A stretch of 64,000 bases of DNA from Brachybacterium vulturis (GTDB lineage: Bacteria; Actinomycetota; Actinomycetes; Actinomycetales; Dermabacteraceae), in NCBI RefSeq assembly GCF_002407185.1, contig NZ_CP023563.1, positions 558,001 to 622,000 of the forward strand, read 5' to 3'. Shown here in pieces: positions 8,309-17,822 of the stretch. A model generated the notes under the pieces. It worked only from the letters and a program-made list of their open reading frames with translations, was not told where the DNA came from and made no database searches. The position numbers and the translations under genes are program-made. The number at the start of each line of letters is the position of its first letter. The stretch's first letter is position 1.

Positions 8309-10451
8309 AGGTCGTGTTCTCCTTCTCCACCAGCGTCAGCACGTCGTAGGTGGCGACGACCTCGCCGTCCTGGTTGTGGATGACGGCGTCCCAGCGGACC
8401 TCGCCGTGCTCGTCCGTCACGCGCGGGGTGATGCGCTTGGCGGTCAGGGTGATGCGGATCGAGTCGCCGACCGCCACCGGGGTGAGGAAGCGCAGGTCCT
8501 CCAGCCCGTAGTTGGCCAGCACCGGCCCGGGGGCGGGGTCGACGAAGAGCCCGGCGCCCCAGGACACCAGCAGGTATCCGTGCGCGACGATCCCGGGGAA
8601 GAACGGGTTCGCCGCGGCCGCCTCCGGGTCCGTGTGCGCGTAGAAGGTGTCGCCGGTGGTCTGGGCGAAGGCGCTGATCTCCTCCTCGGAGACCGTCCGC
8701 AGTCCCGAGGCGACGCCGTCGCCGAGGCGCAGCTCGGCGAGGGACTTGCGGAAGGGGTGGATCTCCTCGGCGCTCCCGCCGAACTCCGGGTCCCCCGCCA
8801 GGCGCTGGGCGGCCCCGGTGTGCCACAGGCCGGTGACCGCGGTGAGGAGATCGGGTGAGCCCTGGACGGCGGTGCGCTGCATGTGGTGCTTCACCGCCCG
8901 GGTGCCGCCGAGCTCCTCGCCGCCGCCGGCACGGCCCGGTCCGCCGTGCACGAGCTGGGGCATGGCCGCGCCGTGCCCGGTCGAGGAGCGGGCGGTGTCG
9001 CGGTCGAGGAGGTGGACGCGCCCGTGGTGGCCGGCGATCCCGACCGTGAGCTCGCGTGCGGTGTCCGGGTCATGGGTGCAGACGGTGGCGACCAGCGAGC
9101 CGCCGCCGCGGGCGGCGAGGCGCACGGCGTCGTCCAGGTCGCGGTAGCCCAGCACGGAGGTGACGGGGCCGAAGGCCTCCCGGGAGTGCACGGCCTCGGC
9201 GCCCGGGTCCTCCCAGGTCAGCACGATCGGTGCCAGGAAGGCACCCTCGTCGGCAGTGGCGTCCTCCCCGGAGAGGGTGCGCACCACGGGGGTCTCGAGC
9301 GCGCCGTGGGCGATCCGGCCGCCGGCGGCGAGCATCTCCTCGACGGCGCCGCGCACGTCGCGCAGCTGATCGCGCGAGGCCAGGGCACCCATGGTGACGC
9401 CCGCGGCGCGGGGATCGCCGAGGACGACCTTGTCCCGGATCCGTCGGCCCAGGGCGGCGGTCACGGCCTCCCGCTGCGCCTCGGGGACGATCACGCGGCG
9501 GATCGCGGTGCACTTCTGGCCCGCCTTGACGGTCATCTCGGTGACCACGGCGCGGATGAAGGCGTCGAACTCCGGCGTGCCCTCGGTGGCGTCGGGGCCC
9601 AGGACCGCGGCGTTGAGCGAATCCGCCTCGGCGGTGAAGCGCACGCCGCCGTGCACCACGTGCGGGTGCGAGCGCAGTGCGCCGGCGGTGTCCGCCGAAC
9701 CGGTGAAGGAGAGCATGTCGCGGTGGTCCAGGACGTCCAGCAGGCCCCGCGCGGAGCCGGAGATCAGCTGCAGCGAGCCGTCGGGCAGCAGGCCGGACTC
9801 GACCATCATCCGCACCGCCGCCGCGGTGATGTAGCCGGTGGGGGTCGCGGGCTTGACGAGGGTGGGGACCCCGGCGATGAAGGCGGGCGCGAACTTCTCC
9901 AGCATGCCCCAGACCGGGAAGTTGAAGGCGTTGATCTGCGCGGCGACGCCCGGGATGCGGGTCAGCACATGGCCGCCCAGGAAGGAGCCGTCCGCGGAGA
10001 GCTGTTCGATGGGGCCCTCGGTGACCACGTTCGAGTTCGGCAGTTCGCGGCGGCCCTTGGAGGAGTAGGTGAACAGGGTGCCGATGCCGCCGTCGACGTC
10101 CACCAGGTTGTCCTTGGTGGTGACGCCGGAGCTGACGGTGATCTCGTACAGCTCCTCGCGCTGCCCGAAGAGGTGCTTGGCGAGCTCCTTCAGGCGCAGC
10201 GCCCGTTCGTGGAGGGACATCTCCCCCAGCGTGCGGCGGCCCACGGTGCGGGCGTGCTCGACGACCTCACCGAGGTCCAGCCCCTCGGCACCGAAGCGGG
10301 CGACCGGCTCCCCCGTGCTGGCATCGGCCACGACGGCCAGTCGGGAGTCCTCCGCGGGCAGCCACCAGCCGTCGCGCACGTAGCTCGGGACCACGGGCGC
10401 GTCCACGGCGTCGTGGGCGGCGGCGGTCGGCATGCTGGTCTGTGTACTCAT
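8289..10451 (-). CDS. paaZ: Bifunctional oxepin-CoA hydrolase / semialdehyde dehydrogenase PaaZ
   Basis: PaaZ opens the oxepin-CoA ring and oxidises the resulting aldehyde to 3-oxo-5,6-dehydrosuberyl-CoA. The protein has 720 residues and two domains. The N-terminal aldehyde dehydrogenase has the catalytic pair E275 (FTAEADSLN) and C314 (VKAGQKCTAIRRV). The C-terminal MaoC-type hydratase carries D601 and H606 in GDTFYAHTD, matching the D-x4-H pair of the E. coli enzyme, followed by FPGIVAHGYL. The ATG at 10451 follows AAGGTACC. PaaR-type dyad C (10466-10479) lies just upstream. Translation is coupled to the hydrolase gene behind it. Confidence 0.96.
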   Translation of the reverse strand: MSTQTSMPTAAAHDAVDAPVVPSYVRDGWWLPAEDSRLAVVADASTGEPVARFGAEGLDLGEVVEHARTVGRRTLGEMSLHERALRLKELAKHLFGQREELYEITVSSGVTTKDNLVDVDGGIGTLFTYSSKGRRELPNSNVVTEGPIEQLSADGSFLGGHVLTRIPGVAAQINAFNFPVWGMLEKFAPAFIAGVPTLVKPATPTGYITAAAVRMMVESGLLPDGSLQLISGSARGLLDVLDHRDMLSFTGSADTAGALRSHPHVVHGGVRFTAEADSLNAAVLGPDATEGTPEFDAFIRAVVTEMTVKAGQKCTAIRRVIVPEAQREAVTAALGRRIRDKVVLGDPRAAGVTMGALASRDQLRDVRGAVEEMLAAGGRIAHGALETPVVRTLSGEDATADEGAFLAPIVLTWEDPGAEAVHSREAFGPVTSVLGYRDLDDAVRLAARGGGSLVATVCTHDPDTARELTVGIAGHHGRVHLLDRDTARSSTGHGAAMPQLVHGGPGRAGGGEELGGTRAVKHHMQRTAVQGSPDLLTAVTGLWHTGAAQRLAGDPEFGGSAEEIHPFRKSLAELRLGDGVASGLRTVSEEEISAFAQTTGDTFYAHTDPEAAAANPFFPGIVAHGYLLVSWGAGLFVDPAPGPVLANYGLEDLRFLTPVAVGDSIRITLTAKRITPRVTDEHGEVRWDAVIHNQDGEVVATYDVLTLVEKENTTYAGWNA

Positions 10452-10465
10452 CCGGCTGGTACCTT

Positions 10466-10479
10466 TCTGAACGTTCGGT
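10466..10479. promoter_or_regulatory. PaaR operator-like dyad C (paaZ / thioesterase)
   Basis: The sequence TCTGAACGTTCGGT lies between divergent paaZ (start 10451) and the thioesterase gene (start 10544). On the minus strand a -10-like TATGCT (10481-10486) adjoins it, the same geometry as site A. One site could govern both genes. Confidence 0.62.
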
Positions 10480-10543
10480 CAGCATAGGGACCATAGCAAA
10501 CACGGTGGCATGGGTCACGCCCGTCACCACGGGAGGAGCAGAC

Positions 10544-10963
10544 ATGGACGCGGACGCCGCCACGGGCGACATCTGGACGATCACCCTGGGAGAGCTCGAC
10601 GAGAAGATGGGGGTGCGCATCCTCGAGGAGTCCCTCGAGAAGGTGGTGGCCACCATGCCGGTCGAGGGCAACCGGCAGTCGCTGGGCCGCCTGCACGGAG
10701 GTGCCTCCCTCGCCGCCGGGGAGGCCGTCGGCTCCTGGGCCGCCGTCAAGCATGCCTCCACGATGGGCAAGGTCGCCGTCGGCGTCGACGTCTCCGCGAC
10801 CCATCACCGGGGCGCCCGGGACGGGATGGTCACCCTGACCGCCACCCCGCTGCATCTGGGGCGGCGGATCGCCACGCACGAGGTCGTGATCGAGCACGAG
10901 TCGGGCAAGCGCCTGTGCACGCTGCGGATCACCAGCATGCTCATCGACCCCGAGCACGGCTGA
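10544..10963 (+). CDS. Hotdog-fold thioesterase, PaaI/YdiI-like
   Basis: This 139-residue acyl-CoA thioesterase resembles menaquinone/4HBT-type hotdog enzymes. The core is SLGRLHGGASLAAGEAVGSW with the HGG and downstream Glu of the YdiI subgroup, followed by GVDVSATHHRGAR. The ATG at 10544 has GGGAGGAG 7 bases upstream; the open frame extends to 10442, but those starts lie in the operator region. It is divergent from paaZ across dyad C and ends 12 bases from convergent paaH. It is a second thioesterase of the locus next to paaI and may hydrolyse aberrant CoA esters. The substrate is unknown. Confidence 0.82.
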   Translation: MDADAATGDIWTITLGELDEKMGVRILEESLEKVVATMPVEGNRQSLGRLHGGASLAAGEAVGSWAAVKHASTMGKVAVGVDVSATHHRGARDGMVTLTATPLHLGRRIATHEVVIEHESGKRLCTLRITSMLIDPEHG

Positions 10964-10975
10964 GCCCACGGACCC

Positions 10976-11839
10976 TCAGCTCCAGTCGAAGAACCCCGTG
11001 CCCGATTTGCGGCCGAGCTCCCCCCGGGCGACCTTGTCGCGCAGCAGCTGCGGCGGCTCGAAGCGGGGCCCAAGGGTGGAGGCGAGGTGCTCGGCGATCC
11101 CCAGGCGCACCTCGAGCCCGACGAGGTCGGTGGTGCGCAACGGACCCGTCGGGTGCCGATAGCCGAGCACCATGGCGTTGTCGATGTCCTCGGGCGCGGC
11201 GACACCCTCCTCCACCATGCGGATGGCCTCCAGGGCGATCGCCACTCCGAGGCGCGAGGAGGCGAAGCCGGGGGCATCGCGGACCACGACGGCGGTCTTC
11301 CCGAGCGCTTCGGTCCACGCCCGGGCGGCGTCCACGAGCTCCGGACCGGTGCGCTCCCCCACCACCACCTCGATCAGGTCGGAGGCGGGGACGGGGTTGA
11401 AGAAGTGCAGGCCCAGGAAGTTCTCCGGGCGCTCCAGCACGGTCGCCAGGTCGGTCACGGACAGCGAGGAGGTGTTCGAGGCCAGGACCGCGTCGGGGCG
11501 CAGGTGGCTCTCCACGCGCTGCAGGGAGGCGACCTTCAGCGCGCGGTCCTCGGGCACCGCCTCGATCACCAGCTGGCGGTCGGCGAGGTCCGCGGCGTCC
11601 ACGGAGACCCGCAGCCGGGCGAGGGCGTCCTCGACGGAGCCCTCGAGCAGTCCGCGCTCCTGCGAGGCGTGCGTGGAGCGGGTGACGCGGTCCCGGGCCG
11701 CCGCGGCAGCCGCGGCGTCCCGCTCGACGACGAGGACGTCGGCACCGCCGAGCAGGAAGGCGTGCGCGATGCCGGCACCCATGCGGCCGCCGCCGAGGAC
11801 GCCGACCGTGGCGGGCAGGGAGGGGGACGGAGCGGTCAT
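10976..11839 (-). CDS. paaH: 3-hydroxyacyl-CoA dehydrogenase, PaaH-type
   Basis: This enzyme oxidises 3-hydroxyadipyl-CoA to 3-oxoadipyl-CoA with NAD+. It has 287 residues: a Rossmann fold beginning TVGVLGGGRMGAGIAHAFL (residues 11-29), the catalytic histidine segment LGLHFFNPVPASDLIEVV and the C-terminal GYRHPTGPLRTTDLVGLEV. It is the last gene of the thiolase-paaF-paaH operon and overlaps the hydratase stop by ATGA. Confidence 0.93.
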   Translation of the reverse strand: MTAPSPSLPATVGVLGGGRMGAGIAHAFLLGGADVLVVERDAAAAAAARDRVTRSTHASQERGLLEGSVEDALARLRVSVDAADLADRQLVIEAVPEDRALKVASLQRVESHLRPDAVLASNTSSLSVTDLATVLERPENFLGLHFFNPVPASDLIEVVVGERTGPELVDAARAWTEALGKTAVVVRDAPGFASSRLGVAIALEAIRMVEEGVAAPEDIDNAMVLGYRHPTGPLRTTDLVGLEVRLGIAEHLASTLGPRFEPPQLLRDKVARGELGRKSGTGFFDWS

Positions 11840-12641
11840 CGTGCCTGCTTCCGGTCGAGGAACGCCTGCATGCGGTCGAACTTGGCGTCGGAGTCGAAGA
11901 GCATCCCCTGGGCCAGGGTGTCGATCATCGGATGCGCCTCGCGCGGTGCGTGGAAGACCTGCTTGGACAGGCGCACGGCCAGCGGGTCCTGGGCGGCGAT
12001 CCGATCGGCGAGCGCGTCGGCCGCGGGGAGCAGCTCGGCGGGTTCGACCAGCTCGGTGATCAGGCCGATGCGCAGGCAGTCCTCACCGGTCAGGATCCTG
12101 CCGGCCAGCAGGATCTCCTTGGCCGTCGGCTCCCCGACGAGCTCGGCGAGGCGCCACATCGCGCCGGCGGCGGCGATGATGCCGAGCCCGGTCTCCGGGT
12201 TGCCCATCCGCAGCTGCGGGGTGCCGAGCCGGAAGTCAGCGGCGTAGGCGAGCTCCGCGCCGCCGCCCAGGGCATGACCGTCGAGGGCGGCGATGACGGG
12301 CATCGGCAGGGAGGCGATGCGCTCGAAGGCGGACGAGTTGATGCCCGCGAGCGCATCGTCGCGGCGCCGCTCGCGCAGCTGGGAGATGTCCGCCCCGGAG
12401 GCGAAGACGCCCTTCGTCCCCCTCTGCGGATCGGCCGGAGTGCCGGCCAGGACCAGGATCTTGGGAGTGCGTTCGAGGTGGGCGCAGACGGCGTGGAGCT
12501 CGTCGACCATGGTCTGGTCGATCGCGTTCTTCACCGCCGGGCGGTCCAGCCTGGCCAGCAGCCGGTCCTGGCGCTCCTCGAGCCGCAGAGCGGTGAAGGC
12601 CGCAGGATCCAGCACGGGACGGGGCGGGGTCACGCTGGTCA

Positions 12642-12642
<1 letters not shown>
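11836..12642 (-). CDS. paaF: Enoyl-CoA hydratase, PaaF-like
   Basis: This 268-residue crotonase probably hydrates 2,3-dehydroadipyl-CoA. The oxyanion-hole segment is FASGADISQL, and both hydratase glutamates are present in the GHALGGGAELAYAADF and GNPETGLGIIAAAG blocks. The open frame continues far upstream as a shadow of the thiolase gene. The ATG at 12642 is right because it overlaps the thiolase stop (TGATG) and gives the family length. A dedicated PaaG isomerase is not visible, so it may lie left of the window or this enzyme may do both jobs. Confidence 0.88.
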
Positions 12643-13862
<1,220 letters not shown>

Positions 13863-13913
13863 GTCGGGTCCTCCGTCCTCGGTCGACGACGCGGACCGAC
13901 GCCGCCATCGCTT

Positions 13914-13927
13914 ACCGACCGTTCATT
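13914..13927. promoter_or_regulatory. PaaR operator-like dyad D (thiolase operon)
   Basis: Plus-strand ACCGACCGTTCATT reads AATGAACGGTCGGT on the other strand, one base off the shared core. It is placed upstream of the thiolase-paaF-paaH operon and 86 bases from site E, so the divergent transporter and thiolase genes carry one operator each. Confidence 0.58.
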
Positions 13928-14012
13928 CACCGCGTGCGCCCAGAGTCCCATCTCGGGGCAGGTCGGTCAAACGAGCGCGCCATCGATGCCCTACACTCCG
14001 ATAGCGATAGCG

Positions 14013-14026
14013 ACCGAACGTTCGTT
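14013..14026. promoter_or_regulatory. PaaR operator-like dyad E (transporter)
   Basis: ACCGAACGTTCGTT contains the perfect palindrome ACGAACGTTCGT within one base and is the most symmetrical of the five sites. It lies downstream of a -10-like TACACT (13992-13997) and 62 bases upstream of the transporter start, tying that transporter to the PaaR regulon. Confidence 0.62.
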
Positions 14027-14087
14027 CATGCCCCCGGGTCCCGTGCATCGAGGCGCGAGACCTCCGACGCCGCGACAGGAGCGTCCG

Positions 14088-15485
14088 ATGAGTACCCGCG
14101 ACAACGATGTTGCACCCGCCCCGAGACGGAGCGCCGAAGAGAAGAAGGTGCTGGCCAGCACCCTGGTAGGCACCACCATCGAGTGGTACGACTACTTCAT
14201 CTACGCCCAGGCGGCCGCCTTCGTGCTGGCGCCGCTGTACTTCGGTCCGGTGGCCGATGACAACCCCGGCCTCGCCCAGGTCATCTCCTGGGCCTCGCTG
14301 GGCATCAGCTTCCTCTTCCGCCCGCTCGGCGCCGTCGTCGCCGGTCATCTCGGTGACCGGCTCGGCCGCAAGATGGTCCTGGTCGTCACGCTGGTGGGGA
14401 TGGGCGGCGCGACCGCCCTGATCGGTCTGCTGCCCACCTACGCGACCATCGGCATCTGGGCACCGATCATCCTCATCCTGCTGCGTGTGGTGCAGGGCTT
14501 CTCCGCCGGCGGCGAATGGGGCGGCGCGGCCCTGATGTCCGTCGAGCACGCTCCGCGCAACAAGCGCAGCGCCTTCGGCTCCTACCCGCAGATCGGCGTG
14601 CCCATCGGCATGCTGCTGGCCACGGCCTTCATGACCATCCTGACCAGCTCGATGAGCCCCGAGGCCTTCCAGACCTGGGGCTGGCGGATCCCGTTCCTCT
14701 CCTCCGCGGTGCTGATCCTGATCGGGTACATCATCCGCCGCGCCGTCGAGGAGTCGCCCGTCTTCAAGGAGATGCAGCTGCGGAAGAAGGAATCCGCCGC
14801 CCCGCTGCGCGTCCTGCTGCGCGACCACAAGAAGAACGTCATCCTCGCGGCCCTGATCTTCGCGGCCAACAATGCGGCCGGCTACCTGGTGATCGCCTTC
14901 TTCGCCTCGTACGGGTCCAACGTGCTGGACATGTCCCGCACCTCGACGCTCATCGCGAGCTTCATCGGCGGCGTCAGCTGGCTGGTCTTCACGATGTTCG
15001 GCGGCTGGATCGGCGACCGGATCGGCAAGATCCTCACCTTCCAGATCGGCTACGGGATCATCATCCTGTGGGCCATCCCCATGTGGTTCCTGCTGGACAC
15101 CGCCTCCCTGCCCCTGTTCACCCTGGCGATCGTGCTGCTGACCGTCGGTCTCGGCCCGTCCTACGGCCCGCAGTCGGCGCTGTACGCCGAGATGTTCCCG
15201 GCCCGGGTCCGCTACTCGGGGGTGTCCATCGGCTACGCCCTCGGCTCCATCGTCGGCGGCGCCTTCGCACCGATGATCGCGCAGCTGCTGCTGAACCGGA
15301 CCGGATCCGGATGGACGATCGGTGTCTACATCGCGGTGCTCGCGCTGATCTCGTTCATCGCCGTGTCGATGGTGCCCAAGTCCATCGAGGGCAAGGACCT
15401 CCACGTCGAGGAGGCCGAGCGGGAGTACCTGCAGGAGCATCCCGAGGACGCCGCCCTCGCCGCGGAGGTCAAGCGCGAGGAGTGA
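14088..15485 (+). CDS. MFS transporter, metabolite:H+ symporter (MHS) family, probable phenylacetate permease
   Basis: This 465-residue major facilitator has about 12 membrane segments. MHS-family features are GTTIEWYDYFIYAQAAAFV near the N-terminus, GHLGDRLGRKMVLVVTL in the first cytoplasmic loop, LRVVQGFSAGGEWGGAAL, and ALYAEMFPARVRYSGVSIGY late. The ATG at 14088 follows ACAGGAGCG; an in-frame ATG at 13986 lies before the operator and is rejected. The PaaR-type dyad upstream and the divergent paa thiolase operon suggest that it imports phenylacetate or a related aromatic acid. The substrate is inferred from context only. Confidence 0.9.
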   Translation: MSTRDNDVAPAPRRSAEEKKVLASTLVGTTIEWYDYFIYAQAAAFVLAPLYFGPVADDNPGLAQVISWASLGISFLFRPLGAVVAGHLGDRLGRKMVLVVTLVGMGGATALIGLLPTYATIGIWAPIILILLRVVQGFSAGGEWGGAALMSVEHAPRNKRSAFGSYPQIGVPIGMLLATAFMTILTSSMSPEAFQTWGWRIPFLSSAVLILIGYIIRRAVEESPVFKEMQLRKKESAAPLRVLLRDHKKNVILAALIFAANNAAGYLVIAFFASYGSNVLDMSRTSTLIASFIGGVSWLVFTMFGGWIGDRIGKILTFQIGYGIIILWAIPMWFLLDTASLPLFTLAIVLLTVGLGPSYGPQSALYAEMFPARVRYSGVSIGYALGSIVGGAFAPMIAQLLLNRTGSGWTIGVYIAVLALISFIAVSMVPKSIEGKDLHVEEAEREYLQEHPEDAALAAEVKREE

Positions 15486-15635
15486 GCCGCACCAGGTCGG
15501 GGGATAGCCCCCAGCCCCTTCCCGGAGCCTCGCGATACCCTGGAAGTCGTCGATGGTGAGGAGCCGAGGCCACCCTCGCGGAGACCGGCGGAGACATTCC
15601 GTCGTCGCCCTCAGCTCCCGCCGGGAGGTGCGCGG

Positions 15636-16544
15636 ATGCCCATGAATGCTCAGAACCGACCGCCACGGCAGCAGCCGGTGCGACGGACCGGCATGCCTCC
15701 GCGCCCGGACCCCTCCGCCCGGCGCGGCTCCGGCATCCCGCGGGCCCCGCGACGCGCCGCGCCGTGGGCGCCGGGTCAGCGCCCGCTGGAGGGAAAGGTC
15801 CATGCCCCGTTCTCGACGACGGTCGTGCCCCGCCGACGCCGTGGTCGCTGGCTCACCCACGGCGTGCCGACCGTGCTCGCCGGCGTGGTCGGCCTCAGCA
15901 GCTTCATCACCCTCGGCGTGAGCAGCCTGGTGGGCGGCGCCGGACTGCTCGGCCCGCTGCTGGCCGGGCTCGGGATCGCCGCCGTCGTCGGGGGCGGCAG
16001 CGCGTTCCTGCTCCGCAACCGCGCACCGCGCCCGGTGCGACTGGGACGCAGCACCACCGAGATCCCCGCCGCGACCCGCACGATGCTCGAGAAGGTCGTC
16101 AAGGACTCCCGCCAGCAGCGGCGACGGCTGCAGCGGATGCAGCGGCGGGCCCGCGGCTCGACCGTCTCGCAGATCCTGCACCGGGCCGAGACGCTGCTGC
16201 TGCGGATCGATGCCCTGCTGGATTCTGCGGCCATCCAGTCGCGCCGCGCCTCGGACGCCGACGTGATGCTGCTCGAGGGGATGGCCGACCGCTACGTCCC
16301 GGACCTCGTGGATGCCCTCGAGGACACCGTCGGCTTCCTCGATCCCACCACCACCGAGGGGGCGCGAGAGCGGGCCATCGAGAACCTGCACAGCATCGAT
16401 GAGCAGCTGACCGTGCTCGCAGGCAGCATCGACCGGCTGGAGAACGACATCGTCGCCGGCGTCAGCCGCAGCCTGGACGTGCACTCCGAGTTCCTCCGGG
16501 CGCGCTTCCCCGAGCCCTCGAGCGACCCCTTCATCGACCGCTGA
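15636..16544 (+). CDS. Membrane-anchored coiled-coil protein, possibly XpaC-like
   Basis: This 302-residue protein is of uncertain function. Residues 1-75 are rich in Pro and Arg and look disordered. A hydrophobic hairpin follows (about 76-125: GVPTVLAGVVGLSSFITLG, then GLLGPLLAGLGIAAVVGGG). A helical cytoplasmic domain with coiled-coil character completes it, including RQQRRRLQRMQRRARG, LLRIDALLDSAAIQSRRASD and SLDVHSEFLRARFPE. The layout resembles the 5-bromo-4-chloroindolyl phosphate hydrolysis (XpaC) family, which I offer only as a possibility. The ATG at 15636 has GGGAGG 7 bases upstream. It ends at a strong hairpin shared with the convergent dehydrogenase gene. Confidence 0.7.
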   Translation: MPMNAQNRPPRQQPVRRTGMPPRPDPSARRGSGIPRAPRRAAPWAPGQRPLEGKVHAPFSTTVVPRRRRGRWLTHGVPTVLAGVVGLSSFITLGVSSLVGGAGLLGPLLAGLGIAAVVGGGSAFLLRNRAPRPVRLGRSTTEIPAATRTMLEKVVKDSRQQRRRLQRMQRRARGSTVSQILHRAETLLLRIDALLDSAAIQSRRASDADVMLLEGMADRYVPDLVDALEDTVGFLDPTTTEGARERAIENLHSIDEQLTVLAGSIDRLENDIVAGVSRSLDVHSEFLRARFPEPSSDPFIDR

Positions 16545-16546
16545 GA

Positions 16547-16572
16547 GGCCGCGGCGTCTCGACGCCGCGGCC
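16547..16572. terminator. Bidirectional terminator hairpin
   Basis: An 11-base perfect stem (GGCCGCGGCGT / ACGCCGCGGCC) with loop CTCG sits in the 39-base gap between the convergent XpaC-like gene and the acyl-CoA dehydrogenase gene. It has no clear U-tract, as is common in high-GC actinobacteria. Confidence 0.65.
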
Positions 16573-16583
16573 CGCGGACGCCC

Positions 16584-17822
16584 TCACCCGGTCAGCGCGT
16601 TCGGGAACCCCAGATGCTTGGCGATGATCCCGAGCTGCACCTCGGTGGAGCCCTCCCCCACCTCGAGGATGCGGGAGTCGCGGTAGTGGCGGGCCACCAC
16701 GTTCTCGTTCATGAAGCCGTTGCCGCCCCAGATCTGGCAGGCGTCGCGGGCGTTGGCGACGGCGGCCTCGCTGCTGACCAGTTTGGCGATGGAGGCCTCG
16801 TTGCTGAAGGGCATCCCGGCATCCAGGCGGCGCGCGGCCTCGTGCACGACGGCGCGGGCGGCGGCGACCCGGGACTGCATGCGGGCGATGGTGAAGGCGA
16901 TGTGCTGGTTCTCGCCGAGGGTCCTGCCGAACACCACGCGCTGCTGGGCGTAGTCCACGGCCTGTTCGACACAGCCCTGGGCGGCGCCCACGCACAGCGC
17001 GCCCAGCGCCACCCGGCCCTGGTCGAGGATGGTCAGGAAGTTGGAGAAGCCGCGGCCCTGCGCCCCCAGCAGGTTCTCCTCGGGCACGCGCACGTCCTCG
17101 AGCAGCAGCGGGTGGGTGTCGGAGGTGTGCCAGCCCACCTTGTCGTAGTCGGGCAGGACGGTGAATCCGGGGGTGTCGGTGGGGACGATGATGCTGGTCA
17201 GCTCCGGGGTGCTGGATCCGTCGCTGCGCCGGCGCTGCCCGGTGACGGCGGTGACGGTGACCAGGGAGGTGATGGGGGTGCCGGAGTTGGTGATGAACTG
17301 CTTGGTCCCGTCGATCACCCACTGGCCGTCCTCGAGACGAGCGGTGGTGCGGGTGCCGCCGGCATCGGAGCCCGCGTCCGCCTCGGTGAGCCCGAAGCCG
17401 GCGAGCTCCTCACCGCGGGCCAGCGCCGGCAGGTAGCGCTCCTTCTGGGCGTCGGTGCCGAAGGTCAGGATCGGCATCGCGCCGAGGCCCAGTCCGGCCT
17501 CGAGGGTGACGGCGATGGACTGGTCCACCCGGGCCAGCTGCTCCACCGCGAGGCACAGCGAGAGGTAGTCCCTGCCCTGCCCGCCGTACTCGCGCGGGAT
17601 CGGCAGCCCGAACAGTCCCAGCTGCCCCATCTGGGCGATGATCTCCATCGGCAGGCGCCGCGCGGTGTCGTACTCGTAGCTGGCGGGGGCGACGACCTCG
17701 TCGGCGAACTCGCGGACCTGCGCGGCCAGGCGCTGGTGCTCCTCGCTCAGCATGTCGGTGCCGGGCGGGGGCGTGGGGGTGGTGCTCACAGAGGTCTCCT
17801 TCTCGGGGGCTGCGGTGCTCAT
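16584..17822 (-). CDS. Acyl-CoA dehydrogenase (branched-chain catabolism, FadE19-like)
   Basis: This 412-residue FAD-dependent acyl-CoA dehydrogenase probably acts on isovaleryl-CoA or another branched acyl-CoA from the operon. Family blocks are GLTEADAGSDAGGTRTTA (FAD/substrate loop), TLGENQHIAFTIA, the helix DACQIWGGNGFMNENVVARH and the C-terminal EVGEGSTEVQLGIIAKHLG. It is the eighth and last gene of the bkd operon, and its ATG overlaps the lyase stop (ATGA). Gene order matches M. tuberculosis Rv2500c (fadE19) and neighbours as I recall them. Confidence 0.9.
   Translation of the reverse strand: MSTAAPEKETSVSTTPTPPPGTDMLSEEHQRLAAQVREFADEVVAPASYEYDTARRLPMEIIAQMGQLGLFGLPIPREYGGQGRDYLSLCLAVEQLARVDQSIAVTLEAGLGLGAMPILTFGTDAQKERYLPALARGEELAGFGLTEADAGSDAGGTRTTARLEDGQWVIDGTKQFITNSGTPITSLVTVTAVTGQRRRSDGSSTPELTSIIVPTDTPGFTVLPDYDKVGWHTSDTHPLLLEDVRVPEENLLGAQGRGFSNFLTILDQGRVALGALCVGAAQGCVEQAVDYAQQRVVFGRTLGENQHIAFTIARMQSRVAAARAVVHEAARRLDAGMPFSNEASIAKLVSSEAAVANARDACQIWGGNGFMNENVVARHYRDSRILEVGEGSTEVQLGIIAKHLGFPNALTG

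Noticed and set aside
13923-16484. An 853-codon minus-strand frame opposite the MHS transporter and XpaC-like gene
   Set aside because: Third-position GC shadow with Asp/Arg/Gly/His-rich composition and no ribosome site, opposite two plus-strand genes with good starts.
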